From assembly GCA_964629615.1 (NCBI GenBank), contig CAZVUD010000002.1:1-64000 (forward strand): a stretch of DNA of 64,000 nt, read 5' to 3'. The DNA is from SVTX01 sp964629615. Lineage in GTDB: Bacteria; Bacillota; Clostridia; Oscillospirales; CAG-272. The stretch's first letter is position 1. Every line of letters begins with the position of its first letter. This document shows, piece after piece, positions 1 through 8,300 of the stretch. The notes beneath the pieces were generated by a model that ran no database searches, was not told where the DNA came from, and worked only from the letters and a program-made list of their open reading frames with translations. The position numbers and the translations under genes are program-made.

Positions 1-72
1 GGTAGTTCAGTTGGTTAGAACGCTAGCCTGTCACGCTAGAGGTCGTGGGTTCGAGTCCCATCCGGGTCGCCA
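1..72 (+). tRNA. tRNA-Asp (GTC), 5' end cut off by window edge
   Basis: The D-arm, an anticodon loop reading GTC, the T-arm with GGTTCGAGTCC and an encoded CCA end (70-72) are all present. The first five or so acceptor-stem bases lie outside the window. The visible 3' strand CGGGTCG predicts the missing 5' strand. It is the first of three tandem tRNAs spaced 10-20 bp apart, probably one transcript. Confidence 0.95.
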
Positions 73-92
73 TTTTTATAATAGAACGTTTT

Positions 93-168
93 GCGGATTT
101 AGCTCATTTGGTAGAGCGTCGCCTTGCCAAGGCGAAGGTGGTGGGTTCGAGCCCCGTAATCCGCTCCA
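93..168 (+). tRNA. tRNA-Gly (GCC)
   Basis: This is a full cloverleaf. The acceptor strand GCGGATT pairs with AATCCGC, the anticodon in CTTGCCAAG is GCC (Gly), the T-loop is GGTTCGAGCCC, and the CCA is encoded. It follows tRNA-Asp by 20 bp. Confidence 0.96.
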
Positions 169-178
169 AATTTTATAA

Positions 179-252
179 GGCGTCATAGCCAAGCGGTAAG
201 GCAAAGGTCTGCAACACCTCTATCCCCGGTCCGATTCCGGGTGACGCCTCCA
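179..252 (+). tRNA. tRNA-Cys (GCA)
   Basis: The acceptor GGCGTCA pairs with TGACGCC. The anticodon loop TCTGCAACA gives GCA (Cys), and the T-arm is CCGATTCCGG. The encoded CCA ends at 252. The last bases of the tRNA are also the first bases of the downstream terminator stem. Confidence 0.96.
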
Positions 253-293
253 AACAAAACAGCACTGCGAAAGCAGTGCTGTTTTGTTTGGAG
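248..293 (+). terminator. Terminator of the tRNA cluster
   Basis: A perfect 21-bp stem (248-268 with 273-293) has a GAAA loop. The upper strand is A-rich and the lower strand carries GTTTTGTTT in place of a trailing U-tract. The stem begins inside the 3' CTCCA of tRNA-Cys, so folding of the terminator and of the mature tRNA end compete for the same bases. Confidence 0.85.
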
Positions 294-464
294 CCACCAC
301 CCGTCGCGAGGGCTGTTGCTGCTCCTATCGTGTTACGCCTGACAAGAAAGATGCCGATCGGCATTTTCGAGCAAGGTAGTAGAAGTGAACCTTTCCCGTG
401 GCTTTTAGGAGAATTTGCTGTTTTGACGCGTGAATGTATCCTTTTTTGTCGTTCTGAGAAGCTT

Positions 465-1259
465 TTAAGAACGCTTTGTCAGGTGTAGCACGCGATATTC
501 TTTCGGCGAGATCCCGTGCGCTTTTTTAAATAATTTGCTGAAATACAGGGGGTCATTTACTCCAACCTTGTAGCCGATCTCGCTTATATTAGAATTCGTT
601 TCCCTTAAGAGATCGGCGGCAAGCGACATACGGTAATGATTGAGATATGAAATGGGAGAACAACCGAAGCTTTTTTTAAAAACAGCGTAAAAATTAGATT
701 CTGACATATTTGCTATTTTCGCCAAATCAATTATGTTAATTGTTTGAGTATAATTTTTCATCATGTATTCAACGGCATTCTGTATTCCTTGGTTGATTTT
801 GTTTTGCGAAAATTCTGAGCTTTGCAAAAGCAACCCCAAAATTTTATAGCAGCAACTGTAATTTTCCCAAAAATCATCTGTAGAAAACAAATTATCGAAC
901 AATTCATTCATTTTTTTCTTGAAATATTCGTCCAATACTGTCGGAAACCGGTACAGCGTGTCCAACCTGTACGCTTTATTTATTTCAACGTCAATAAAGA
1001 GCCAGCGGCAAGTCATTGTGCCGCTTTTTTTATTGGCATGATGAACGATAATTTGCTGGATCTCTGCTGGAGCAACGAAAAAACCGCCTTCCCCTGTTTG
1101 CACGGTTGCCGCATTTCCGAGAGTAATGTCATAGCTTCCTTCAACCGATTGCACGATAGAAAGATATGGCAAAACCTTTATGTGTTGTATGTTGTCGTTG
1201 CAGGCGGAAAAAAATCCGTCTTTTTTGAAATATTTTATTTCTGCACTTTTTATATTCAA
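465..1259 (-). CDS. AraC-family transcriptional regulator
   Basis: A regulator of about 264 residues. The C-terminal 100 residues form the two-helix-turn-helix AraC domain (IIDLAKIANMSESNFYAVFKKSFG, then ISEIGYKVGVNDPLYFSKLFKKAHGISPKEYR in segments). The N-terminal 150 residues look like a cupin-type ligand-sensing domain. An ATG at 1286 is in frame, but it lies upstream of the likely transcription start, because TATAAT at 1283-1278 overlaps it. GAGGTG at 1271-1266 sits six bases before a TTG at 1259, which I take as the start. It is divergent from the glycyl radical enzyme gene and probably controls it in response to that enzyme's substrate (inference). Confidence 0.9.
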   Translation of the reverse strand: MNIKSAEIKYFKKDGFFSACNDNIQHIKVLPYLSIVQSVEGSYDITLGNAATVQTGEGGFFVAPAEIQQIIVHHANKKSGTMTCRWLFIDVEINKAYRLDTLYRFPTVLDEYFKKKMNELFDNLFSTDDFWENYSCCYKILGLLLQSSEFSQNKINQGIQNAVEYMMKNYTQTINIIDLAKIANMSESNFYAVFKKSFGCSPISYLNHYRMSLAADLLRETNSNISEIGYKVGVNDPLYFSKLFKKAHGISPKEYRVLHLTKRS

Positions 1260-1277
1260 AAATATCACCTCAATAGT

Positions 1278-1306
1278 ATTATACATGTTTTTTGCCGAAA
1301 AATCAA
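1278..1306 (-). promoter_or_regulatory. Promoter of the AraC gene
   Basis: On the minus strand TTGATT (1306-1301), a 17-bp spacer and TATAAT (1283-1278) form a sigma-A-type promoter. Its -35 box directly abuts the -35 box of the divergent promoter. The predicted leader before the TTG start is only about 12 nt. Confidence 0.6.
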
Positions 1307-1335
1307 TTGTTTTTAATAGTTTTGTAGTTTATAAT
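1307..1335 (+). promoter_or_regulatory. Promoter of the glycyl radical enzyme operon
   Basis: TTGTTT (1307-1312), a 17-bp spacer and TATAAT (1330-1335) lie just before the ribosome binding site GGAGGTGG (1342-1349) and the ATG at 1354. The -35 box is poor while the -10 is consensus, which fits a promoter that needs an activator such as the divergent AraC protein. Confidence 0.6.
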
Positions 1336-1353
1336 AATATTGGAGGTGGTAAT

Positions 1354-3483
1354 ATGACATTCTACACGCAAAACGGAGGAAAACGCCCCATACGCTTATC
1401 CGACACAACCAGAAAATTTGCCTATGAGTCACTGAACCGCAAATATGGACTTGATACTTTGAAGGTCGAAGCTATACCTCTTGATAACATTAATGATTTC
1501 GAGTCACTTTCGACCATTGAAAAATACGATCTTGCTATTCGGAAAATAGCAGAGGAAGCTCCGATCCGAATATGCGAGGGGGAGAAGATCAGTGGCGCAG
1601 CGACGCTTGGTATGGCGATCCACCATTGTATTCCCGCTACATGCGGCGGAATATCTATCTGCAGCAGCATCAGCCATTTGACTGTTGACTTCGAAACAGT
1701 TTTAAAATACGGAGTTAACTCAATCAAAAAGAATGCTAAACTCTCATATGAAAAATATCGAGGAACGGAAAGGGAAGCCTTTGTAAAAAGCTGCTTGGAC
1801 TGCCTTGAAGCTTTTGAAATCTGGCATGCTCGTTACATAAAGGCTTTGGCGGAGCTTCCCGAATACAAAGCAAATTATGAAAATCTGAAGCGCGTCCCCT
1901 TTGAGCCTGCCACCAATTTTTATGAGGCGGTGCAAAGCCTTTGGTTCACGTTTGCCTTTATCCGACTTTGCGGAAACTGGCCGGGAATCGGGCGCATCGA
2001 CTATTTGCTTGGTGATTATCTGAAAAAGGATCTTGCGCGCGGCACACTTTCTCTTGACGAAGCTCGAGAGATATTGGCGCATTTCTTTATTAAGGGATGT
2101 GAATGGATCAACGGTAAGTACATCGGAAGTGGCGATGCTCAGCATTATCAAAACATTGTACTTGCAGGTATCGATGAGTACGGAAATGAGGTTACGAATG
2201 AAGTGACCTATTTGGTGCTTGATATTCTGGAAGAGCTTGGCATCAGTGATTTTCCCACTACCGTTCGAATCAACAGAAACACTGACGAAAGGCTTTTGAG
2301 AAGAGTCGCGGAGGTTATGAGATACGGCGGAGGAATCCTTGCGATATATAACGAGGATCTGATCATAGAGGCTCTGATGAAAGACGGCTACGAGGAAAGG
2401 GAAGCACGCAAATTTGCCAACGACGGATGCTGGGAGGTGCAGATCCCCGGAAAGACCTTCTTCATATATTCGCCGTTTGATTCCTTACAGATACTGCAGA
2501 AAAATACGTTGAAGGGATATAACGGAGAGGTTGATTTTCCCGATTTTGAGGCTTTGTATACTCAATATCGAGATGATCTTCAAATGAATGTAGGAGCGAT
2601 CTACAAAAACAGACTTGAACAATTTGTCGGCTTTGATGCTCATACAAAGGATTGGAAATGGACTGAACAGCCGCCTTGCACTATAGTATCTTTGTTTGAG
2701 AAGGGCTGTATTGAAAAAGGACGATCCTATCTTGAAGGCGGTCCGATCTATAATATAACCTCACCGCATATTGGCGGACTTGCCGATACAGTCAATAGCC
2801 TTTACGCTATTAAAAAGCTTGTATTTGATGAAAAAAAGCTGACCCTTGCAGGGCTTTTGAAAATTTTAAGAAACAACTGGGAGGGCGAAGAAACGCTCCG
2901 CCAATACGTGCTGAATCGCTACGTTTATTATGGAAACGATAACGATGAGGTCGACGAGATCGCGGCACGTCTGCTCTCGGATTTTGCGGATATTTGTGTC
3001 TCTTTCAACGGCAAATGCGGATATAATTTTCCCGCAGGAGTCAGCACCTTTGGGCGTCAGCTTGAATGGTCGACAAACCGATTGGCTTCACCTCACGGCA
3101 GAAAACAGGGTGAAGTCTTGGCGGCAAATGCCTCACCTACACCAAACACCGATAAGGACGGTTCAACGGCGATCATTCGCTCGTATTGTAAGGCGGATCT
3201 TTCAAAGCTTGCCACAGGTGCAGCACTTGATATCAAGCTCTTACCGTCAAGCGTTGAGGGCGAGGATGGTCTGCAGGCACTCATTGCTTTGATGCGCGGC
3301 TTTGTATTTCTTGGCGGCTTTTTCATGCAGCCTGACGTTGTAGATGCGTCCTTGCTTCGCATGGCACAAGAGCATCCTGAGGATTATCAGACTCTTTCGG
3401 TTCGCGTTTCGGGGTGGAATGCCCGATTTGTAACACTGAACAAAGAGTGGCAGGATATGGTGATTGAGCAAAATGAACACTGA
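1354..3483 (+). CDS. Glycyl radical enzyme of the PFL-like family, substrate unknown
   Basis: A 709-residue radical enzyme. The catalytic Cys359 lies in NDGCWEVQIPG and the radical-bearing Gly687 in RVSGWNARF, 23 residues from the C-terminus. Glu361, two residues after the Cys, is the acid/base residue typical of the dehydratase/lyase branch. That branch usually reads GCVEP; here Val is Trp and the Pro is missing, so assignment to choline lyase, glycerol/propanediol dehydratase or hydroxyproline dehydratase is not supported. The start at 1354 is fixed by GGAGGTGG; the longer reading frame from 1180 overlaps the promoter. The gene is translationally coupled to its activase. No microcompartment or transporter genes are adjacent. 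Confidence 0.93.
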   Translation: MTFYTQNGGKRPIRLSDTTRKFAYESLNRKYGLDTLKVEAIPLDNINDFESLSTIEKYDLAIRKIAEEAPIRICEGEKISGAATLGMAIHHCIPATCGGISICSSISHLTVDFETVLKYGVNSIKKNAKLSYEKYRGTEREAFVKSCLDCLEAFEIWHARYIKALAELPEYKANYENLKRVPFEPATNFYEAVQSLWFTFAFIRLCGNWPGIGRIDYLLGDYLKKDLARGTLSLDEAREILAHFFIKGCEWINGKYIGSGDAQHYQNIVLAGIDEYGNEVTNEVTYLVLDILEELGISDFPTTVRINRNTDERLLRRVAEVMRYGGGILAIYNEDLIIEALMKDGYEEREARKFANDGCWEVQIPGKTFFIYSPFDSLQILQKNTLKGYNGEVDFPDFEALYTQYRDDLQMNVGAIYKNRLEQFVGFDAHTKDWKWTEQPPCTIVSLFEKGCIEKGRSYLEGGPIYNITSPHIGGLADTVNSLYAIKKLVFDEKKLTLAGLLKILRNNWEGEETLRQYVLNRYVYYGNDNDEVDEIAARLLSDFADICVSFNGKCGYNFPAGVSTFGRQLEWSTNRLASPHGRKQGEVLAANASPTPNTDKDGSTAIIRSYCKADLSKLATGAALDIKLLPSSVEGEDGLQALIALMRGFVFLGGFFMQPDVVDASLLRMAQEHPEDYQTLSVRVSGWNARFVTLNKEWQDMVIEQNEH

Positions 3484-4372
3484 AATGAAATTAAGAGTAA
3501 CCGAGATCCAACGTTTTTGTATGCACGATGGTCCCGGCGTTCGCACAACCGTTTTTTTGAAGGGGTGTCCCTTGCGCTGTGCGTGGTGTCACAATCCCGA
3601 AACGCAAAAAAGCAGCGCGGAGCTTCTTTTCTATCAAAATAAATGCATCGGGTGCGGAGCGTGTATCGCTTCTTGCCGACAGACCGCTCATGTCATAGAA
3701 AAGCAACACGTTATTGACCGCGCAAAATGCACTTTGTGCGCCGAATGTGCAAAGGGGTGTCCAACGGGTGCGTTAGAGATCTGCGGCAATATGTATACGG
3801 TCAATGAGATCCTCACGGTCGTGGAAAAGGATCGGGCATTTTACGGTGATCTCGGTGGTGTAACCTTTTCGGGAGGAGAGCCGTTTGCGCAAAAGGAGAG
3901 CATGGTTGCCTTGCTGAAGGCTTGTAAAGAAAAAGGATTTAACACCGTGATCGAAACCTGCGGATATGCGGATGCGGATGCTTTGTGTGCGGCAATTCCT
4001 TTGGTGGATCTGTTTTTGTGGGACATAAAGGATACCGATGATGAGCGACACAAGAAATATACAGGTGTTTCGCCCCAAAAGATATGGGATAACCTTGTGC
4101 TGGCAGATGCCAAGGGTGCCAACACACGCCTGAGATGTATATTGATCAACGGTATCAACACAAATGAAGCGCATTATAATAAGGTTGCAGAGATTGCATC
4201 GTCGCTCCTTCATTGTGAGGGTGTTGAGTGGATACCGTACCATGCATATGGTGGCACAAAGGATATATTTCTGGGCGGGGAGAACAGCGGAAGAAAAGAA
4301 TGGATCCCAACGCCCGAGCAGATGGAGAAAGCCAAAGAAAGCTTGAGATCTGCCGGTGTAAATTTGTTTTGA
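3473..4372 (+). CDS. Glycyl-radical-enzyme activating enzyme (radical SAM)
   Basis: A protein of about 300 residues that uses S-adenosylmethionine to abstract hydrogen from the glycine of the upstream enzyme. Residues 32-39 read CPLRCAWC, the CX3CX2C site for the radical SAM 4Fe-4S cluster. A ferredoxin-like insert follows with two more cluster motifs (CIGCGACIASC and CTLCAECAKGC), then TFSGGEP, the SAM-binding segment. This two-extra-cluster layout is usual for activases of dehydratase-type enzymes rather than for PFL activase. ATG 3473 overlaps the end of the upstream gene by 11 bp; TTG 3464 and ATG 3485 are in-frame alternatives. Confidence 0.93.
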   Translation: MNTEMKLRVTEIQRFCMHDGPGVRTTVFLKGCPLRCAWCHNPETQKSSAELLFYQNKCIGCGACIASCRQTAHVIEKQHVIDRAKCTLCAECAKGCPTGALEICGNMYTVNEILTVVEKDRAFYGDLGGVTFSGGEPFAQKESMVALLKACKEKGFNTVIETCGYADADALCAAIPLVDLFLWDIKDTDDERHKKYTGVSPQKIWDNLVLADAKGANTRLRCILINGINTNEAHYNKVAEIASSLLHCEGVEWIPYHAYGGTKDIFLGGENSGRKEWIPTPEQMEKAKESLRSAGVNLF

Positions 4373-4756
4373 AACGGCATATTATTTATCAACACGTGAC
4401 AACGTATCAAGTTGTCGACAGTCAAAAAACAGAAAGATACCGATTATTTCATGTCAACATGATGTGCACAAAGCAATTCATTCCGTAGGGCGAACTTTGT
4501 TCTCCCGTTTATACGTATGGCTAAATTATATTCATTGACACTGCATCATTTTTCTTGTGATGACACCTCATCATTTCTCCCACCGGAGAAGGCTTATGCC
4601 GAAAAGTTTTTTGATAAGATTTCTTATGATTTTGTTGTTTGTATGGCTACACGATATACTCAAAGTAATTCATAACAGGTAAGGAAGTTTTTTGCCAAGC
4701 TTTTTTCAAAAAAGCGGGGAAAGCAAAGGCTCAATTAATATTTTGTCCGATTATAG
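4373..4756. other. Intergenic region without a recognisable gene
   Basis: About 380 bp with no convincing ORF. It contains small inverted repeats, GACAAC..GTTGTC (about 4402-4420) and GCTTTTTTCAAAAAAGC (about 4699-4715), neither with a clear terminator layout. Base composition looks irregular and it may be decayed sequence. I see no tRNA, IS end or known riboswitch. Confidence 0.5.
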
Positions 4757-4785
4757 TTGACTTTTCCATTTTTTTGTGATATAAT
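4757..4785 (+). promoter_or_regulatory. Promoter of the ABC/YgbA/YbaN operon
   Basis: TTGACT (4757-4762), a 17-bp spacer and TATAAT (4780-4785) form a near-consensus sigma-A promoter. The predicted start lies inside the first GTTAGC palindrome, so a bound protein would block initiation. Confidence 0.8.
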
Positions 4786-4791
4786 CATAAA

Positions 4792-4807
4792 GTTAGCAGA
4801 CGCTAAC
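4792..4807. promoter_or_regulatory. Operator-like palindrome, copy 1
   Basis: GTTAGC-AGAC-GCTAAC is a perfect 6-4-6 inverted repeat placed at the predicted transcription start. Its half-site geometry matches CRP/FNR-family sites. The same half-sites recur at 4842-4857 and 9071-9086 with different four-base spacers, showing that the half-sites rather than the loop are conserved. Confidence 0.65.
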
Positions 4808-4831
4808 CGCTGGGCGGCGTCTGCTTTTATT
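4795..4831 (+). terminator. Leader hairpin with T-tract, possible attenuator
   Basis: AGCAGACGC (4795-4803) pairs perfectly with GCGTCTGCT (4817-4825) and is followed by TTTTATT. This is an intrinsic-terminator layout within the 5' leader, about 50 bp before the first gene. Its left arm overlaps the first palindrome, so the same bases could serve as operator DNA and as terminator RNA. Confidence 0.55.
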
Positions 4832-4841
4832 AAATGCACTT

Positions 4842-4857
4842 GTTAGCCAATGCTAAC
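4842..4857. promoter_or_regulatory. Operator-like palindrome, copy 2
   Basis: GTTAGC-CAAT-GCTAAC is identical in half-sites to the copy at 4792-4807, with centres 50 bp apart (about five helical turns). It ends five bases before the ribosome binding site GGAGGA. Confidence 0.65.
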
Positions 4858-4875
4858 TAAATGGAGGAAAACTGA

Positions 4876-6615
4876 ATGATAGATAAAGATCTGCTCCGAC
4901 TGCTCGGAGGGAACAAAAAGTACATATTTTACACTGTTGCTCTTATGGTGCTTGGTCTGCTTGCCAATGTAAGCATTACAGCCTCGATATGTTGGGCAAT
5001 AGATCTTGCTGTACATTTCGGCGATCAAAATAGCGGTTTCACCGTATTTTTGCCGCCTTTTATATGTGCCATTATCGGCATTTCCGTTCGTTATGCGGCG
5101 TCAAGACTTGTGGGTGACCTCAAGGACATACTCGGCAGAAAGGTCAAAAAGGATCTCAGAGAGCGCGCTTATAATAAGATAGTGAAGCTCGGTGTGCGCT
5201 CGATGGATGGTATGAGCATGGCAGGCTTGACACAAGTGGCAATGGAGGGCGTTGAACAGCTTGATCTGTATTATTCATCATACATTCCGCAGTTTTTCTA
5301 TGCAATGCTTGCACCCATTATACTTTTTGTCATAACAGTGGGGATACAGTGGCAGGTAGCGCTCATCCTGCTTTGTTTGGTTCCGCTTATACCTGTGTCC
5401 ATAATAGCGGTATCAAAATACGCAAAGAAGATATTTGCAAAATATTGGGGAAAATATACGTCTATGGGAGATTCATTTCTTGACAGCGTTCAGGGACTGA
5501 AGGAGCTTAAGATATTCAAGGCTGACGGCGCACAGCACGCTAAAATGAACGAAACGAGCGAGGAGTTCCGCAAGATCACCATGAAGGTCCTTGTGATGCA
5601 GCTTGCAAGCACCACTATTATGGATCTCGTGGCATACGGCGGAGCAGGACTTGGCATTGCAATGTCAATAATTTCCGTAATAAAATGGGGAGCATCTCCG
5701 ATATCAGCGCTTTTCCTTATTTTAGTTTCAGTGGATTTCTTCCTTCCGCTTCGCGCGTTCGGCTCAGCTTTTCATGTGGCAATGAACGGAGCAGGCGCAG
5801 GAAGAAAGATACTTTCACTGTTAGATCAGCCTGACCCCTCATGGGGCAGTGACACAGTCAAAGATACCGAGCTTAAGCTTGAAAATGTGACTTTTTCGTA
5901 CGACGGCAAGCGCGACGTGCTTAAAAATGTGAGCATGACCTTCAAAAAAACCGGAATGACATCCATCGTAGGTGAATCGGGATGCGGAAAATCAACGGTA
6001 GTGAATATGCTCCTCGGTGCATTCAGACCAACGTGCGGCGTTGTCACTGCAGGCGGCAGATCCCTTGAAACTCTCTTGCGTGAGTCATATTATTCTCACA
6101 TTGCCTCGGTAAGCTACAATACGTATATCTTCAATGCGACTGTGCGCGAAAACTTTATGCTTGCAAATAAAAGCGTTACAGACGAAGAAATATATGAAGC
6201 ACTCAAAAAGGTCAATCTTGCAGATTTTATCCGTGAAAACGGAGGTCTTGACAAGGTTATCAGCGAAGATGCAAGCAATATTTCAGGCGGTCAGAAGCAG
6301 AGGCTGGCTCTTGCTGTCGCCCTTGTTGCAAACAAGGATGTCTATATATTTGATGAAGCCACGAGCAATATAGACATAGAAAGCGAAGCCGTTATCATGA
6401 CAAATATCAAGGCGCTTTCAAGGACAAGATCAGTCATAGTGATATCACACCGCCTTGCAAATGTAGTTCCGTCGGATCTTATATATTATATGGAATCAGG
6501 CGAGCTTGCCGAGAGCGGAACTCACGATGAGCTGATGGCAATGCACGGCGGCTATGCTAAGCTTTATATGGCGCAGAAGGATTTTGAAGAAGGATATGTG
6601 GAGGTAAGGTCATGA
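4876..6615 (+). CDS. ABC transporter, fused permease/ATPase half (CydD-like)
   Basis: A 579-residue exporter-type half transporter. The N-terminal 310 residues hold about six membrane helices. The ATPase domain has Walker A GESGCGKST (from residue 366), signature ISGGQKQR (about 469) and Walker B VYIFDEATSN. It overlaps the next half-transporter by four bases (ATGA), so the two presumably form a heterodimer. The arrangement resembles CydDC, the thiol/heme-linked exporter of cytochrome bd assembly, but no cydAB genes are in the window, so the substrate is unknown. It is preceded by GGAGGA and two palindromic operators. Confidence 0.9.
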   Translation: MIDKDLLRLLGGNKKYIFYTVALMVLGLLANVSITASICWAIDLAVHFGDQNSGFTVFLPPFICAIIGISVRYAASRLVGDLKDILGRKVKKDLRERAYNKIVKLGVRSMDGMSMAGLTQVAMEGVEQLDLYYSSYIPQFFYAMLAPIILFVITVGIQWQVALILLCLVPLIPVSIIAVSKYAKKIFAKYWGKYTSMGDSFLDSVQGLKELKIFKADGAQHAKMNETSEEFRKITMKVLVMQLASTTIMDLVAYGGAGLGIAMSIISVIKWGASPISALFLILVSVDFFLPLRAFGSAFHVAMNGAGAGRKILSLLDQPDPSWGSDTVKDTELKLENVTFSYDGKRDVLKNVSMTFKKTGMTSIVGESGCGKSTVVNMLLGAFRPTCGVVTAGGRSLETLLRESYYSHIASVSYNTYIFNATVRENFMLANKSVTDEEIYEALKKVNLADFIRENGGLDKVISEDASNISGGQKQRLALAVALVANKDVYIFDEATSNIDIESEAVIMTNIKALSRTRSVIVISHRLANVVPSDLIYYMESGELAESGTHDELMAMHGGYAKLYMAQKDFEEGYVEVRS

Positions 6616-8300
6616 AGGATCAGAAAAAGCTTCGCAGAAGCGGAGGAAAAATAATGGCAAGCCTTATATTGCTCCTCGGCAGTCTTGCCTACATCATGGT
6701 GCTGGCTGTCATAAACGGCTCTCTCGGATTTATCTGCGCCATGGGAGTGACTCTTTTTGGAGCGATAGGAGTTGCCAAGGCGCTTGGAGAGGCGATCGCC
6801 ATGTCGTACGGACTTATCATTTGCTTCGCGATTGGCTGCGGAGTGCTCCGCGGTCTGCTCAGATATTTGGAGCAATACAGCAATCACTATATAGCATTCC
6901 GTCTTTTGGCGGTGCTTCGCGATAAGATATTCGGTGCTTTGCGCAGACTTTGCCCTGCAAAGCTTGAAGGTAAGCAAAAGGGAGCTATCATTGCCATGAT
7001 AACCTCGGATATCGAAACCTTGGAGGTGTTTTACGCGCACACCATCTCACCTATCTGCATTGCAGTTATAGTTTCGGCGGCAGTATTTCTTTTTGTCGGC
7101 TTTGTTTCAAGCTGGTATCTTGCACTGATAGCACTGCTTGGTTATATTGCGGTCGGCATACTCGTTCCAATGATATCTTCCTCAAAGCTGAAAGCGTCAG
7201 GAGTCAGATATCGTGCTGAGTTTTCAAGCTTCAATGCATATTTTCTTGACAGCATCAAGGGCGTAAAGGACATCGTCTTGAATAACGCAGGAAATGAGCG
7301 CGCAAGAGAAGTAAATGAGCGCTCGGACCGCCTTCTTTTTGAAACAAAAAAGATGAAGCATGATACAACAAAGGCAAACGCGGCGACTGAGCTTTGCGTA
7401 TCTGCTTTTATTATACTGACTCTTGCGGCAGGGATCATATTTGTGGCAAATGATATGCTGTCAGCAGGCAGAATGGTGATAGGCGTGGTCGCAGTGTTTG
7501 GCTCATTCGGACCTGTCATTGCGATATCGGCTCTGCCCGGCAATCTCACGCAAACATTTGCTTCAGGCGACAGAGTTTTGGATCTCCTTTCAGAAGAGCC
7601 TGCGGTAACACCTGTAAATAACGGCAAAAAAATAGAATACAGCGATCTCTCGGTGACAGATCTTTCATTTTCATACGATGGAAAAACAGATGTGCTGACA
7701 GATATCTGCATGCATGCACGAAAGGGCGAGATCATAGGCATCGTGGGAGGATCGGGATGCGGCAAATCCACATTGCTTAAATTACTGCTCAGATTCTGGC
7801 AGAAGAGCCGCGGATCTATAGAGTATAACGGAGTTGACATTGATGAGGTTGACAGCGACTGCTTGCTTGACAATGTAACTATGGTAAGTCAGTCAACATA
7901 TCTCTTTGATGAGACCATTGAGGACAATTTGCGTATTGCAAAGTCGGATGCGACAATGGAAGAGATAGAATCAGCATGCAAGCATGCCTCCATTCACGAC
8001 TTTATACTTACATTGCCGGATGGATATAAAACACGTGTCGGAGCACTCGGCGACAATCTCTCTGCAGGCGAAAAACAGCGCATAGGGCTTGCCCGTGCAT
8101 TCCTGCGCGGAAGTGAGCTTATATTGCTTGACGAGCCTACGAGCAATGTTGACAGCATAAATGAAGGCATTATACTGAAAGCTCTTGTGGAGCAAAAAAA
8201 CAAAAAGAGTATCATCCTTGTATCTCACCGTGAATCCACAATGGCTATTGCAGACAGGATATACAGGATAGAGGGCGGTAAGCTGTATGAAGAAAAATAA
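6612..8300 (+). CDS. ABC transporter, fused permease/ATPase half (CydC-like)
   Basis: A 562-residue partner of the upstream half-transporter, translationally coupled through ATGA. Membrane helices fill roughly residues 15-300. The ATPase has Walker A GGSGCGKST (from residue 379) and Walker B LILLDEPTSN. Its signature reads LSAGEKQR instead of LSGGQ, which together with the canonical partner suggests one degenerate and one consensus ATP site, as in many heterodimeric exporters. The C-terminus overlaps the YgbA gene by 14 bp, so expression of all four genes is linked. Confidence 0.9.
   Translation: MKDQKKLRRSGGKIMASLILLLGSLAYIMVLAVINGSLGFICAMGVTLFGAIGVAKALGEAIAMSYGLIICFAIGCGVLRGLLRYLEQYSNHYIAFRLLAVLRDKIFGALRRLCPAKLEGKQKGAIIAMITSDIETLEVFYAHTISPICIAVIVSAAVFLFVGFVSSWYLALIALLGYIAVGILVPMISSSKLKASGVRYRAEFSSFNAYFLDSIKGVKDIVLNNAGNERAREVNERSDRLLFETKKMKHDTTKANAATELCVSAFIILTLAAGIIFVANDMLSAGRMVIGVVAVFGSFGPVIAISALPGNLTQTFASGDRVLDLLSEEPAVTPVNNGKKIEYSDLSVTDLSFSYDGKTDVLTDICMHARKGEIIGIVGGSGCGKSTLLKLLLRFWQKSRGSIEYNGVDIDEVDSDCLLDNVTMVSQSTYLFDETIEDNLRIAKSDATMEEIESACKHASIHDFILTLPDGYKTRVGALGDNLSAGEKQRIGLARAFLRGSELILLDEPTSNVDSINEGIILKALVEQKNKKSIILVSHRESTMAIADRIYRIEGGKLYEEK

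Noticed and set aside
276..488. Possible 70-residue protein after the tRNA cluster
   Set aside because: It starts inside the terminator stem, has no ribosome binding site and no recognisable motif.
1180..1353. In-frame N-terminal extension of the glycyl radical enzyme
   Set aside because: It overlaps the divergent AraC gene and promoter; GGAGGTGG before ATG 1354 gives the normal N-terminus.
4399..4720. Terminators in the 4.4-4.7 kb intergenic region
   Set aside because: The small inverted repeats lack GC-rich stems with a following T-tract.
4792..4857. GTTAGC palindromes as DtxR/IdeR iron boxes
   Set aside because: DtxR sites have overlapping TTAG..CTAA half-sites with a one-base centre; here the spacing is different and the neighbours are not iron transporters.
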